Shown: piece by piece, positions 13,380-24,128 of the stretch | How positions within the stretch are numbered: the stretch's first letter is position 1 | Layout: the number at the start of each line of letters is the position of its first letter | From: Cucumis sativus | Taxonomy: Eukaryota; Streptophyta; Magnoliopsida; Cucurbitales; Cucurbitaceae | Assembly (NCBI RefSeq): GCF_000004075.3 | Contig: NC_026656.2 | Span: 14,570,001-14,634,000, forward strand | Direction: 5' to 3' | Length of the DNA: 64,000 nucleotides | The notes under the pieces: generated by a model | Database searches by the model: none | What the model was told of the DNA's origin: nothing | The model's input: only the letters and a program-made list of their open reading frames with translations | Position numbers and translations under genes: made by a program

Positions 13380-14080
13380 ACATAAAGTAAAACACAGATA
13401 GAGAAGAGCAAGAATAACACAAAGTTTGATAACTTAGTTTGATGCAACATCACATACACTAGAAGGCAATATGCCCGAGGAAAGATAGAAAAGCTAATGA
13501 ACTACAATAGTGTAATTATCTATAAATATGAGATTTCTACAATGACACACAAACAACCTAACTTGGTGAATGAACGCTTAGATCTCCCTCAATGTATGAG
13601 ACCCTCTCTCAATGCTAGAGAGTTTGAGATGAAGACCACTTCCTTCTCCATTCTTCTCTCTTCTTCCACCCTTCGTCGTTGTTGTTATCGTCTCATCTCC
13701 TTTTTCATTTTTGTTCATCTCCATTCATGATGTTGAGATGCTTCCTCCTCGAATCTATTGGCTTGAACTTCATATTTCATGACTTGGTTGGTCAATTTAG
13801 TTTGATTAGCTCTAATTTGATCATTTTCTTTAAAAGCTTTCCAAATGACTTTAAATCACTCAAATCTCTACAAAACAGACAATAAAACATGAGAAAGTAA
13901 AGAATCAAAGCCTAAATAAAAAGCATAAAATAGCACATGAGGATAGAAATAAAAAGCCTAATGCTTTCAAAGTGCTAGCTTTGAATGACCTTCAATCACT
14001 CCATCTCTATGGAATAGACAATAAAAGCGCATGAGAGTGATGAATCAAAGCCTAAATCAAGAGGATAAAATGTTATATTA
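13380..14080. mobile_element. LTR-retrotransposon-like fragment with diverged internal duplication
   Basis: The text around ACACAAAGTTTGATAACTTAGTT and ATGCCCGAGGAAAGAT resembles a segment often seen beside plant copia LTRs; this comes from memory. It also holds two diverged copies of an 80-base segment containing GACAATAAAA and AATCAAAGCCTAAAT, at 13857-13937 and 13996-14075. No reverse transcriptase or integrase frame is present, so this is a relic at most. Confidence 0.35.
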
Positions 14081-14249
14081 TGAGGTTATATCTATATATG
14101 ATTTGTTTTCAAATTTAGTTCTTTTCCAACCTAACATAACTTCAAAGAAATTGATCATACACAGGTGTTGAATTTCTTTTTGCATTTATATTTAGGCATG
14201 CAAGCAAAAAAAGCTGATGGAGCTCAGTGTATTTGTTTAAACTTTTGAT

Positions 14250-14520
14250 ATCAGACAGGCACATCGAAGACATTGAATTCTCCAGCGAAATGAAATAAAG
14301 TTATGTTCCTTCCTTACTAGTAGTGAAAGTAAGGATCGAATCCACAAGAAACAGTGGCATTTCTCAGATAAAGTGCTTACAAATCCAACTGTGAGGGGTT
14401 GGGGTTGGTTGGGTGTTGGTGTTTGTTTGGAAGTTAAATGTGCATAGAAATAAAAGATAGCAAGAGGGAGTTGTAAGAAAAAATATCAAAGAGCTTGGAT
14501 TATTTAGTAGTCCCCCCATT
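14250..14520. repeat. Probable retroelement relic
   Basis: The segment around CCTTCCTTACTAGTAGTGAAA and AAGGATCGAATCCACAAGAA resembles a repeated plant sequence. It has no coding capacity. Confidence 0.3.
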
Positions 14521-14730
14521 TAGTTTAACCGATCATCAAACTCTAAGTCACACTTCTTGTCTAAGCTTAGCAAAATTGATTAGTAGTGCCAACCATTTAG
14601 TTTTAACAGATAGCTAAGCAAAATATTGAAATAAATTCATTTGAGGGTATGTTACACGGTGATAATGGCTACTAAAATTTCAAGGTGGATAAAAATATAA
14701 ATTAGAAAAAAGCAATAACTAAGGTACCAA

Positions 14731-15024
14731 GGTACCGTTTCATAACCATTTTGTTTTGTTTTTTGTTTTTGTTTTTGAAAATTAAGTCTATAGATACTAT
14801 TTCCCCCTTCAACTTTCTTTCTTTGTTAACTATATTCTATCAACGGTTTAAAATCCAAGTCAAAATTTGAAAACTAAAAAAAGTAGCTTTCAAAAAGTTG
14901 GAATTTGGTTAAAAATTCAACCATCGTATTTAGAAAAGATGCAAATCATTGCAAGAAATGGTTAGGAAATAGACTTAATTTTTAAAAACAAAAACAAAAA
15001 ATGAAATAGTTACCAAACGTAACC
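14731..15024. mobile_element. MITE with about 60-bp inverted arms (GGTTTGGTAAC family)
   Basis: The left arm starts GGTACCGTTTCATAACCATT and continues through TTTTTGTTTTTGTTTTT to AATTAAGTCTATA. The right arm is its diverged reverse complement, ending in TACCAAACGTAACC. The size is about 294 bp. Related copies are at 25134-25262, 25934-26119 and 48258-48440. Confidence 0.75.
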
Positions 15025-15249
15025 TAAACAAATCTTGATTTTTACAAGCATACCTTTGAAACTGAGGGTGAGCCAAGACATGAAACCCTTTTGACTTATC
15101 CAAAATGTGAATAAGAAAACGCACCTAGAAAATGATGGTCAATCATTAAATCGCATATTATGCAGAATAGATAGATATACAGAGATGAAACAAAATACCT
15201 AATGACCATGCTTCCTTTGGAAACATTATAGAAGGGCGAGTCCAGCTAC

Positions 15250-17820
15250 TTAGAAAGTCAAATCTCTACTAAAATTACCATCTCCTTTGAACTTTCCATT
15301 GACAAGAATATCATAGGTAATATTATCAGGAACAAGACCTCTATCAAGCATCTCATCATGCAACCTAAAAGCTTCTTGCAAATTCCCTTCCTTAAAGTGC
15401 CCAGCTATTAATGTGTTATAAATGAGCACACTAGGAATCATGTTTTTTCCATTCATATCCTCCAAAATCTTGCGTGCGTTCTCAAACTGCCCTTTGTTAC
15501 AAAGACCATTGATTAGAACCGTGTGTGCTCGATCATCAGGTAATATACCTTTAGAAAGCATTTCGGTGTGGATATCTGATGCATAGAGAAGTCTTCCACT
15601 TTTCAGCAATCCATCAATCAATGAGGTATATGTTTTTAAATCACACGGAATACCCTCATTCACCATCTTCTTATACAAGTCAATAGCTTCTTCTACGTTG
15701 TTCATATTCTTAAACCCAGTAATCATGCTATTGTAAATGAAACGATTTGGAGATAAACCAGCTCCCCGAAGTTCGTTAAGAAGTTCGTGCGCACTTTTCA
15801 TATCCCTTCTTTTGCAGAAACCGTCAATGAGTGTGCCATATGCTTTAATGTCCATTTTAAGACCCTTCCTTTTCATATCGTTCAGCAACTTTAAAGCAAG
15901 ATCTATATTATTGCCTTTACAAAATCCATCAATCAAGGATGTATAGGTGACAGTGCTAGGAGTAATGCCTACTTCACACATTTCCCTATACACATTCGAG
16001 GCCAAATTAATATTACCTTCCTTGATGAAACCATCAATAATAGTATTGTAGGGCATACAAGTAGGAACAAAGCCTTGAGAAACAAACTTATTGAACAAAT
16101 CCCTTCCCTCAAAGGATCGACCAGCTTTGCACAAACCTTTGATAATAATGCCTAATGTGGTGTCTGTGGGAAGAATGTTAGCATCTTTCATCCTGTGAAA
16201 TATACTAAAAGCATTCTCAATATCCCCTTTCTTGAAATAACCATCCATTAGAATAGTAAAAGTAACTGCATTTGGGGTAAACCCATTATCTAGCATCTCC
16301 TTGTACACCTTACATGCTGCATTAATATTATCTTTTCTACAGTGACCAAGTATAATGTTATTGTACGAAACTACATTAGGACTGATACCCTTAGCAATCA
16401 CCTCATCCCATAAATTGCAAGCTTCATTCATCTTACCCTCCTTACAAAGCCATGACAATAAAGTATTAAACGTGAAAACATTTGCAAGACCACTCTCAAG
16501 TGCATCATTAAACATCGTGAATGCATTTTGCCAAGATTGACATTTCAAATACCCTTCTAGTATAGAATTCAAAGAATAAACACTTGACCGAATGCCCTTA
16601 GTTTTCATTTCAGAGTAAAACTCAAATGCCTTTTCAATATTCCCATTCTTACAACAACCATCAATCAGAACCGAGTATGTAACTTTGTTGGGCACCAAAC
16701 CACTCTCGCTTATTTCATTCACGAGAACTAAAGCACTTCTGAGGTTTCCTTGCATGCAATAACCCTTCATTAAACTTGTTGCAACAGCCAAATTCATAGA
16801 CTTTCCACAATTAACCATGTCATCTTTCAGCCTCAAAGCCTCTGCCACATTCCCTTCCTTTACACAAGCAGTAATAACACTTGTAAATGTACCCTCGGGA
16901 GGAATCCAACCTGCTGCCCTCATCTCTCTTAACAAAGACAAAGCATATCCAGAGTTTGGTTTCAAACAAAGTAGATGAACAAAAATACTATAAGCCTCTT
17001 GATCAAGTTCCACTCCTCTTGCTTTCGCTTGTAGAAAATGTTGCTCTGCCTCCAAAATATTCCCTTCCTTCAAACAAGCACGCAACATAACATGCAATGT
17101 AAAACAGTCGCCTGTAACTCCTACCAGCAACATTTTGTTATGCAACTCCCGTGCTTCACAAGTCATGTTTTTCCTAACCATGGCAGTCAAAAGAATATTC
17201 ATACACTGAATTGATGGCGTCATATCAAATTCTACAATTTTATTAAAACAATGAAGAGCTTCTTCAATTTTGTTTGCTCTAACATAACTTTTCAACAAAT
17301 AATTAAAAACCTGAATATCCAACGGAAAATTGTACAGTTTTGTGCATTCCACTAAACGGTCCATAAGACAACTAAAGCGGACTGATTTTCCTGAAGCAAA
17401 TTGATCGAACAAATACTGAGCTCTATGTGTCTCTGCCGAATTTGTCAAAATGAGAAGCAAGATACATACAGCATCCGTGCATTTGGCAAATTCTATCTTC
17501 TTCTTAATCCTTTCGAAGTACTTCAATGCTGACGTTGGATCACTTTTTCTGTTTAAAAGAGTGTTTATCACATGACTTTCAGTTAGAGCTGAATTGAGAG
17601 AGGTATCACATTTTCCATTAGTGGACTCTAAAGAAACTAATTTGGTCTGACATGCCACTTTAGAGGAGGTTTCCACTGAAGCATCGATGTTGTGCTTGAT
17701 ATCCTCTGAAGATGATGACTGTAAGACAGTCTTTCCTGGAATTTCTGACAGCGAACTAAAACATTTTTTTTTTAAAAGGGAGGTGAGAAGCAATGATGAA
17801 TTTGATGAAAGATTTCTCAT
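15250..17820 (-). CDS. P-class pentatricopeptide repeat protein, probably mitochondrial
   Basis: PPR proteins bind organellar RNA one base per repeat and control its stability, processing or translation. This is an intronless coding frame of 856 aa. The N-terminus (MRNLSSNSSLLLTSLLKKK) is Ser/Leu-rich with basic residues, as in a mitochondrial presequence. From about residue 171 to 835 there are 19 full 35-residue P-type repeats, with typical starts such as VTYTSLIDGFCK and VPNKVTYSVLIDGCCK, plus a partial twentieth repeat before the stop. There is no E, DYW or SMR domain. The repeat pattern and the linker before the array recall the Arabidopsis At3g54980 group, from memory. The ATG at 17820 is the first in the frame. 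A donor-like site at 19609 and an acceptor-like site at 17872 suggest a long leader intron. Confidence 0.93.
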   Translation of the reverse strand: MRNLSSNSSLLLTSLLKKKCFSSLSEIPGKTVLQSSSSEDIKHNIDASVETSSKVACQTKLVSLESTNGKCDTSLNSALTESHVINTLLNRKSDPTSALKYFERIKKKIEFAKCTDAVCILLLILTNSAETHRAQYLFDQFASGKSVRFSCLMDRLVECTKLYNFPLDIQVFNYLLKSYVRANKIEEALHCFNKIVEFDMTPSIQCMNILLTAMVRKNMTCEARELHNKMLLVGVTGDCFTLHVMLRACLKEGNILEAEQHFLQAKARGVELDQEAYSIFVHLLCLKPNSGYALSLLREMRAAGWIPPEGTFTSVITACVKEGNVAEALRLKDDMVNCGKSMNLAVATSLMKGYCMQGNLRSALVLVNEISESGLVPNKVTYSVLIDGCCKNGNIEKAFEFYSEMKTKGIRSSVYSLNSILEGYLKCQSWQNAFTMFNDALESGLANVFTFNTLLSWLCKEGKMNEACNLWDEVIAKGISPNVVSYNNIILGHCRKDNINAACKVYKEMLDNGFTPNAVTFTILMDGYFKKGDIENAFSIFHRMKDANILPTDTTLGIIIKGLCKAGRSFEGRDLFNKFVSQGFVPTCMPYNTIIDGFIKEGNINLASNVYREMCEVGITPSTVTYTSLIDGFCKGNNIDLALKLLNDMKRKGLKMDIKAYGTLIDGFCKRRDMKSAHELLNELRGAGLSPNRFIYNSMITGFKNMNNVEEAIDLYKKMVNEGIPCDLKTYTSLIDGLLKSGRLLYASDIHTEMLSKGILPDDRAHTVLINGLCNKGQFENARKILEDMNGKNMIPSVLIYNTLIAGHFKEGNLQEAFRLHDEMLDRGLVPDNITYDILVNGKFKGDGNFSRDLTF

Positions 17821-19634
17821 GTCTATTACTCAATAAAAGTGCCTTAAAACTCAAGGAGACAGTTGTACAACCTGTAGAACAAATCTGATTGTTGATAAAA
17901 GTGCCTAAACAAACAAAAATAAATATTTAGAATGAGCAGATTGAAGGAGAGTAAAACCATGAGTTTAAAATGAGAAGAAATGTGATAAGTTCCTGACACA
18001 ATCAAACGGAAGGAAGAGAAAACTAATGAAATCAAAATTCATAGGTAAACGTAAACCTCCATGTGAAAACTATAGCAAATATACATCAGTAATGAACATA
18101 ACAGCGAATAAAACCACAAAGTTATCATCACTCACATGCATAGGGTGGAAGAAAGCAGACTGGAGATAGAGTAAAATAACAAAACACGAAACCATTTTTT
18201 ATAAGAAATTATTTCTTAGATTGAATAAAACAGCCAAAGATGTATGAAAAGATCCTAACCAGAGGAATACAAATGATGTTTCCAAATTGTAACAAGTAAA
18301 GAAAAATGTATGTTAAGTTGACACTTAGGGGGTATAGTTTGGAAGGCCCATAATGGAATGAGCTTGTAACGTAACCTAATCCAAAACCAATGATTGGAAT
18401 TTTGGATTGAGCACTTTGGGCCCGATTTGTAATACCAAATTTATTATGTAAGTTTTCAACCTAACTTTCTTTCCCACCATTTTTACCCTTCACGGTCCCA
18501 TTTTCATTTCATCCTCGATTCCCCACTCATTCCAACCCTCCTCAAATTACCAATAATTTTTATTATAATTTAGCCTCCCAAATAGCCCTAAGTTACGAGA
18601 GTCAATTTGGTTGGATTTATAGCATTCTTTCTTTTGGATTTTATGGGGTGAGAAAAATCAAAGGTATGTATGAAAGTATGCATCACTTTCATGCACTAGA
18701 GCCCCTAGACATGCACCACTTCCTTGCAGCTAAACCATGCAAGAAAAAGGAAGGATACAATTGAAGGTTTTCTTGACTTTAATGAGCATCAACAAATGCA
18801 TGAGATCCCACATAGAAAATCATTTGCCAATCCATGCAACATAATAGCTGATTCCTCCATCACATAAAACTTCTTATGCATGACGTATATAACATAACAT
18901 TCATGAGTTTCATAAACTTTTTTCTTTTTCTGAAAAAGAAGCAAGACTTTTTAGTGATTAAACGAAAGGAGAACTTTGGTTCATTCACAATTCATGGCTT
19001 TATCATTTAGGAAAATTTTTAGTTCATTCATGCCACTCATAAATCAATGCATCCAAATTCATTTAAAATACATTACTATTCTAGTTCATCACTAACTCAT
19101 GCATTCACATAAAATACACAGTAAACACTTGACCTTCCCTTTAAGGCATTCCAGCACTAAGGTGATCGACTTATTTCAAATGAATTTCCAACAACTACCA
19201 AAATGTAACTTGTGGCTACTTAGAAGTCCTTGATGAACTTGAATCAAAATTTATCCATAAGATCTTAAACCAAATTTTCTCTGAAGCTTAAATTAAACAC
19301 TATTAACATACCTCAACAAACTTCCAGCAACAAAATAAATTCCCCTTCGACTTACAAATGTCGCATTCCAATCCTAAATCACAATCTCAGATCCGTTTCA
19401 ACGTTTGATACCAAATAGAGGCCATTTGATAAACCTTATAGAATATACCAAAGAAATTTCTGATTCATGGCCGCCTCTCCTTAAAATTAAACCACCTGTC
19501 CACGTAAAAATTTCAAAACTTAAATTTCAATACACAATGCTAAATATTGAATTCAAGGAGAGATCGAACGGTATTACCCACTGAAAAATCACCAAAGAAA
19601 AATCAATACCTTGCTGTATAGTGTTCCAAACTGT

Positions 19635-20445
19635 TGAAAAACTGAGATTGGAAGCCAGAACCAAATGGGTGAGACAATTCAAGGTCCAACGAGTCGTGAG
19701 TAACGTAGGAAAATGCCCAACTGAGAAAAATTCAGCGTTTTTGAGCTGCTGCTGTTGCTGCTTTACGTGGTCTTATACAACCGAAGGTGGTGCCCGGCGA
19801 CAGAAGACGGCAGGAGCTGCGATGGAGCGAGAGAGAAAGAACAGACTTGCGTTCCTCCGACGGACTGCCGCGGCGTGCGATGGTAGCAGCTTGGGTGCTG
19901 ACGTGAAGGAGGCGGTCGACGGCGGTGATGTGGCGTGGGGGTGGTGGGAACGGTTGAGATTACAAGGACGGGGTGAGCGTACGAAAGAGAGGGTAACTTT
20001 GAAATTTAGACCGACATCTTAACAATTATAATTTTTTTATGCATATTTGAAATTTAGACCTACATTTTGTCTATTTTTCAAATCTTAATTAATTTATTTA
20101 GTCAAAACAATTTGAAAACGGATATTTATACCAAAATTTCACATTTGATTATAACTAATTTTCTGGTATGATCTACAATATTTTAACTAATCTTGTATGA
20201 ATCTTAAATCAAACTTGTATATGATCCCTCAAATCTTTTATATGAAACTAAGTTAGCAAACAACGACATTTATATAATAGAAAATTTTATTTTAGTAAAA
20301 GATTTGGTGGATCTTGATTCATCTCCCACAAGTTTGAGAGATCAAAATGTATTATACATAAAAAAACATTAAGGTAGAATAATATTCTAAATGGTTGAAA
20401 ACTGAGATTAGAAGTTGAAACTAAATAGGTGACACAATTCAAAGT
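19635..20445. repeat. Diverged 50-bp direct repeat (19635-19690 and 20396-20445)
   Basis: Both copies carry TTGAAAACTGAGATT, GAAG, AAAT-GGTGA and ACAATTCAA in the same order and spacing. The left copy lies in the probable leader exon of the P-class PPR gene. The right copy is upstream of it, next to the 3' end of the other PPR gene. Confidence 0.65.
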
Positions 20446-20639
20446 ATTATTTGAGAAGAAATTATGTAAAAATTCAATAACAAATATTTGAATGAAAATA
20501 TGTATTTTCTTGAAAATAAAGACTCGGAGAATTTTCTTTAGGGTAATAAATGCTTTGTAAAACATGAACACAAAGTAGGAGTAAGTGGTCCGAAGGAAAA
20601 CCCTAAACTATTGATCGTAGGAACCTTTCTTCACATGGC

Positions 20640-20705
20640 CATAGATTCAATCTATGGTGGTCACCTATCTAAGATTTAATATCTTACGGAGTTTCTTGAC
20701 ACAGG
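20640..20705. repeat. Second copy of the dispersed repeat seen at 4528
   Basis: It shares TCTATGGTGGTCACCTATCT, TTTAATATCTTACG and TTCTTGACAC with 4528-4622. It lies just downstream of the PLS-class PPR stop codon (minus strand). Confidence 0.5.
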
Positions 20706-20780
20706 TTATGTCACTTGTGTGTAAGCTACTTTTTATGTTAAAGAAAAAAAAAAAACAGAGTGTCGCAGCAATTTCATATC

Positions 20781-23318
20781 TCAATCAATCATTTCAAGAA
20801 TTGTGGTATCATGTACACACCCGACATCTTTCATCTGCGTAGTTAGTTCATCCAAAGCTAGATAAATTAAATCAGTCTCATCATGTACTTTATCTCTCGA
20901 AACAAATATATGAACTTCACCATTGACCTCAATCCAACTTTGTCCAGGTTCTTTAACTACACCATTAACATCCATTTTCAACCTCAGCCTTTTAACATCT
21001 CCCCACATTCCTTTAGATGCAAAAATATTTGAAAGCATCACATATGATCCACTGTCCATGGGGTCAATCGAAATTGCCATCTCCGCAGCATGTTTCGCTA
21101 ACTCAACATTGCCGAAAACTCTACATGCACTAAGCAAGCTCCTCCATACTAATGCTGCTGGTCTTATTGTCATCTTCTCAATGAATTCTCGAGCTTCAGT
21201 TAACCGCCCAGCCCGACCTAAAAGAGTAACAACTGATGCATAGTGTTCTATTCCTGGTTCAATTCCATATCTGGCCATTGAATTGTAATGTTGAAGTCCA
21301 TCTTCAACAAATCCCACATGACTACAAGCTGATAGCACACTCACAAAAGTGACATAATTGGGATTTATGTTATTGCTCACCATTGTTTCAAACATTCTAA
21401 GAGCTTCTTCTACTTTTCCATGTTGTGCATACATTGAAATCATGGAGTTCCAGCATGCAGTATCTTTCCATACTGATGATGAAAAGATTTTTTCAGCTTC
21501 TTCCACACTACCACACTTGGCATACATATCAACAAGGGCATTAGTGATGAAAGGGTCTGATTCTAGTCCCATCTTCATAACTTGATTATGGAACTGTTGA
21601 CCGTGTGGGAGACTTGCCAAAATGCTGGCTGCTGTAGTCAAAGCTGCAAAAGTGAACTCATTTGGCCTTTCTCTTGAGAGTTGTAAATCTGAGTATAGTT
21701 TGAAAGCCTCCTCGCTTTTCAATTGTAGGTTATATCCAGAAAACAGTGAATTCCAAACAACTATATCTTTGTTAGTTGTCCCTTCAAACACATATCTTGC
21801 ATCTCTAATGCATGAACATTTTGAATAAACATCTATAAGAGCACTGCTAGTGAACTTATCTAAAGAGAATCCATATTTGATGATAAGACCATGGATTTGC
21901 TTGCTCAGTTGCAAGCATAATAATGCAGCTGACAAACCTAGAAGGCTTACAAATGTTAAAAAGCTTGGTGAAACATGTTTTAGCCTCATCTCTTGGAAAA
22001 CTTCCAATGCTCCACACAAGTACCCTTGTCTTGAATATCCTTCAATCATTGCATTGTAATATACCACACTGTGACAAGTCACGACGTCAAAGACTCGTTT
22101 TGCATCATCCAATGCATTACATTTGGAATACATGTCAATTAAAGCATTTGTCACAAAGTTATCATGTTCAAGACAAACCTTGATAACGTAAGAATGTATT
22201 TGTCTTCCATGCTGTAATGCATCAACTGAACCGCATGAAGTAAGAACGCTTGAGCAAGCATATTCATCAGGCTTCCATCCCATTCTGAACATTTCACCAA
22301 CTAGTTCCACAGCCTCCCAATCATATGAATTTTGCATGTATCCAGCAATCATGGTAGTCCAAGAAATAATATTCTTAACATCTAATCTGTCAAAAAGTGC
22401 TTTCCCAGCTTTCACTCTACCACATTTCGTATAGAAGTCTATAAGAACGTTATATGTTGACACATCCATCTTTGTTTCACTCCTCAGAACATAAGCATGA
22501 ATTTGCTTACCACCTTTCAGATAACCAAGCACTGAACATGCATTTAGAATGCTCGAGAGCACATATTTATCAGGTATAACATTACTTTCCATCATTAAGT
22601 TAAACAATTGCAATGAAACCTCACTCCTTCCACTTTTTGTGTACCCCGTAATAATAGCAGTCCAAGTGACAGGAGTTTTCAATACTAAACCATCAAATAC
22701 CAATCTTGCTTTATCTATCTCACCATGTTTTGCATACAAGACCACCAAAGAGGTTCCCACATAAACATCCTCACCAAAACCTGATTTAATAACGTAACTA
22801 TGGACTTGGGAACCAGGTTCACCACCATCACGTTGAACACAAGCTCTAATAATGCTAGCTAAAATATACTCATTCAGTTTATCGACACAGGTCCTCTGGA
22901 ATTCCAAGAAATAAAGCAATGCTTTTTCATTATACCCTAATTGGGTATACATAGAAACCACGGAAGACCAAGATACTAGGTTTCTATTAGGCATTTTATC
23001 AAACAATGTTCCTGCATCAAAAACACTCCCAATTTTGAAATACGAATGCAGGAGAAGGTTTGATAAAAACACATCATATTGTAATCCCCACAAGACAACT
23101 TGACAATGAACCTTCCTGTAGTACAAAATTGATTTGTTTGAAACAGGTGCAAGCAACAGATTGGCAAGTGCCCTTCCTTTCACTTTCACATTTTGAGAAG
23201 AGAAAGAAGGGAGCATTGGTTGAACATTTGGCGAAATAGAACTAAAGAATTTGCAACTTCTCGTACTGGTAGTTGGAAGGTAAGCCCAATTCATATTGAC
23301 AAAAAAAAGGCATCTCAT
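20781..23318 (-). CDS. PLS-class pentatricopeptide repeat protein with E domain
   Basis: PLS-class PPR proteins mostly specify C-to-U editing sites in organelle RNAs. This is a single frame of 845 aa. After a Ser-rich presequence-like N-terminus, the PLS triplets run from about residue 75, with repeated units of the type VYVGTSLVVLYAKHGEIDKA, ISWTTMIAGYMQN and FITNALVDMYAKCGSVEEA. An E/E+ region follows, recognisable from VWRSLLSACRVFGNVELA to EPGQSWIEVNGEVHIFVSRD. There is no DYW deaminase domain, so editing activity would need a partner supplied in trans. The order and wording of the repeats match what I remember of Arabidopsis At4g39530, and I regard this as its probable ortholog. The start at 23318 is the first ATG; a second ATG eight codons in is possible. 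Confidence 0.94.
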   Translation of the reverse strand: MRCLFFVNMNWAYLPTTSTRSCKFFSSISPNVQPMLPSFSSQNVKVKGRALANLLLAPVSNKSILYYRKVHCQVVLWGLQYDVFLSNLLLHSYFKIGSVFDAGTLFDKMPNRNLVSWSSVVSMYTQLGYNEKALLYFLEFQRTCVDKLNEYILASIIRACVQRDGGEPGSQVHSYVIKSGFGEDVYVGTSLVVLYAKHGEIDKARLVFDGLVLKTPVTWTAIITGYTKSGRSEVSLQLFNLMMESNVIPDKYVLSSILNACSVLGYLKGGKQIHAYVLRSETKMDVSTYNVLIDFYTKCGRVKAGKALFDRLDVKNIISWTTMIAGYMQNSYDWEAVELVGEMFRMGWKPDEYACSSVLTSCGSVDALQHGRQIHSYVIKVCLEHDNFVTNALIDMYSKCNALDDAKRVFDVVTCHSVVYYNAMIEGYSRQGYLCGALEVFQEMRLKHVSPSFLTFVSLLGLSAALLCLQLSKQIHGLIIKYGFSLDKFTSSALIDVYSKCSCIRDARYVFEGTTNKDIVVWNSLFSGYNLQLKSEEAFKLYSDLQLSRERPNEFTFAALTTAASILASLPHGQQFHNQVMKMGLESDPFITNALVDMYAKCGSVEEAEKIFSSSVWKDTACWNSMISMYAQHGKVEEALRMFETMVSNNINPNYVTFVSVLSACSHVGFVEDGLQHYNSMARYGIEPGIEHYASVVTLLGRAGRLTEAREFIEKMTIRPAALVWRSLLSACRVFGNVELAKHAAEMAISIDPMDSGSYVMLSNIFASKGMWGDVKRLRLKMDVNGVVKEPGQSWIEVNGEVHIFVSRDKVHDETDLIYLALDELTTQMKDVGCVHDTTILEMID

Positions 23319-23896
23319 ACTTGGTATAAACTTGGCAACTCATGGGCATTTACAGAAATTTATTTTGCTCATTCAAAAAAACTCCAATAACTCTCTCTTC
23401 CTTCACACCATTATTTCATCAAATATATGATTTAAAACTTGTAGACGAAGAGAAGCTAGTAAATTGCAGCCATCTACTTCATACATAAAAGCATAATAGC
23501 GACTATTTTTTAAGCAGAAGAACAGAGAAACCTATCGTCCAAGCTTCAATAACCAAGTCCACGAATTGGAGACTAAGTGCTTGGGCGAATCCATTGGACT
23601 AAACTCTATCCTACAGAGAATTCAAAATACGCTAATTTCAGTAAGCAATGGGTATCCTTTTTTTTTATAAAATTTAAGCAATGTACAACTAGAAACAAAC
23701 CTTCCCCAATTTCAACGACTTGAGCCTGTTCGCCGGCACCGTCACCGGAAGTAAAAGAATAAATCTTCTATGATGGGAGTTTCTTCGATTGAAAATTTGG
23801 AGGGAGTGGGGGATTGTTGGCTGGAAATACTTTGAACTAAATTCCTAAACTTACAAAATTAAATAAAAAGTTAAGGCCGTTGGGATGAATATCGAA
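23319..23896. other. Leader and promoter region of the PLS-class PPR gene
   Basis: On the minus strand a GC-richer block at about 23703-23790 ends GGGGAAG before GTTTGT, which looks like a leader exon with its donor. The exact leader exon structure cannot be settled from the sequence. Confidence 0.35.
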
Positions 23897-23936
23897 GTTG
23901 AGATGGCCGAGTTGGTCTAAGGCGCCAGATTAAGGT

Positions 23937-23969
<33 letters not shown>

Positions 23970-23977
23970 TCTCAACA
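23897..23977 (+). tRNA. tRNA-Leu (anticodon AAG)
   Basis: The 7-bp acceptor stem GTTGAGA pairs perfectly with TCTCAAC at 23970-23976. The D-arm carries the A-box TGGCCGAGTTGG. The anticodon stem CCAGA/TCTGG encloses the loop TTAAGGT, giving the anticodon AAG, which reads CUU and, as inosine, CUC. A long variable arm, usual for class II leucine tRNAs, is followed by the B-box GGGTTCAAATCC. The length is 81 bases without an intron or encoded CCA. A T-run at 23980-23984 would stop RNA polymerase III. Confidence 0.96.
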
Positions 23978-24128
23978 AATTTTTCATTTCTTTTCCTATT
24001 TATTTTCATGACGTCACAATAAAGACACGTGTCGTCAAATAAATGGCACTTCTCTTCTCTAACTATGGCGGCAAAAACACCTTATCCTCCGCCGTGGAAA
24101 CTAAACTCAGGAACCTCAAAATCGAAGA

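Larger units (their letters stand above)
17821..20780. other. Spacer and probable 5' leader of the P-class PPR gene
   Basis: No convincing protein is encoded. The more GC-rich block at about 19611-20000 reads on the minus strand as a plausible leader exon ending ACAGCAAG before GTATTG (junction 19610/19609). An acceptor CTACAG ends at 17872, just upstream of the ATG. A frame on the plus strand through 19621-20022 is only the antisense of this block. A 50-base segment from 19635 is repeated in diverged form from 20396. Confidence 0.4.

Noticed and set aside
13497-13885. Two overlapping frames of 77 and 68 codons
   Set aside because: They lie in a probable LTR relic and show no domain.
19621-20022. 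133-codon plus-strand frame with Cys and Gly runs
   Set aside because: It starts at GTG, is antisense to the likely leader exon of the PPR gene, and has low-complexity composition.
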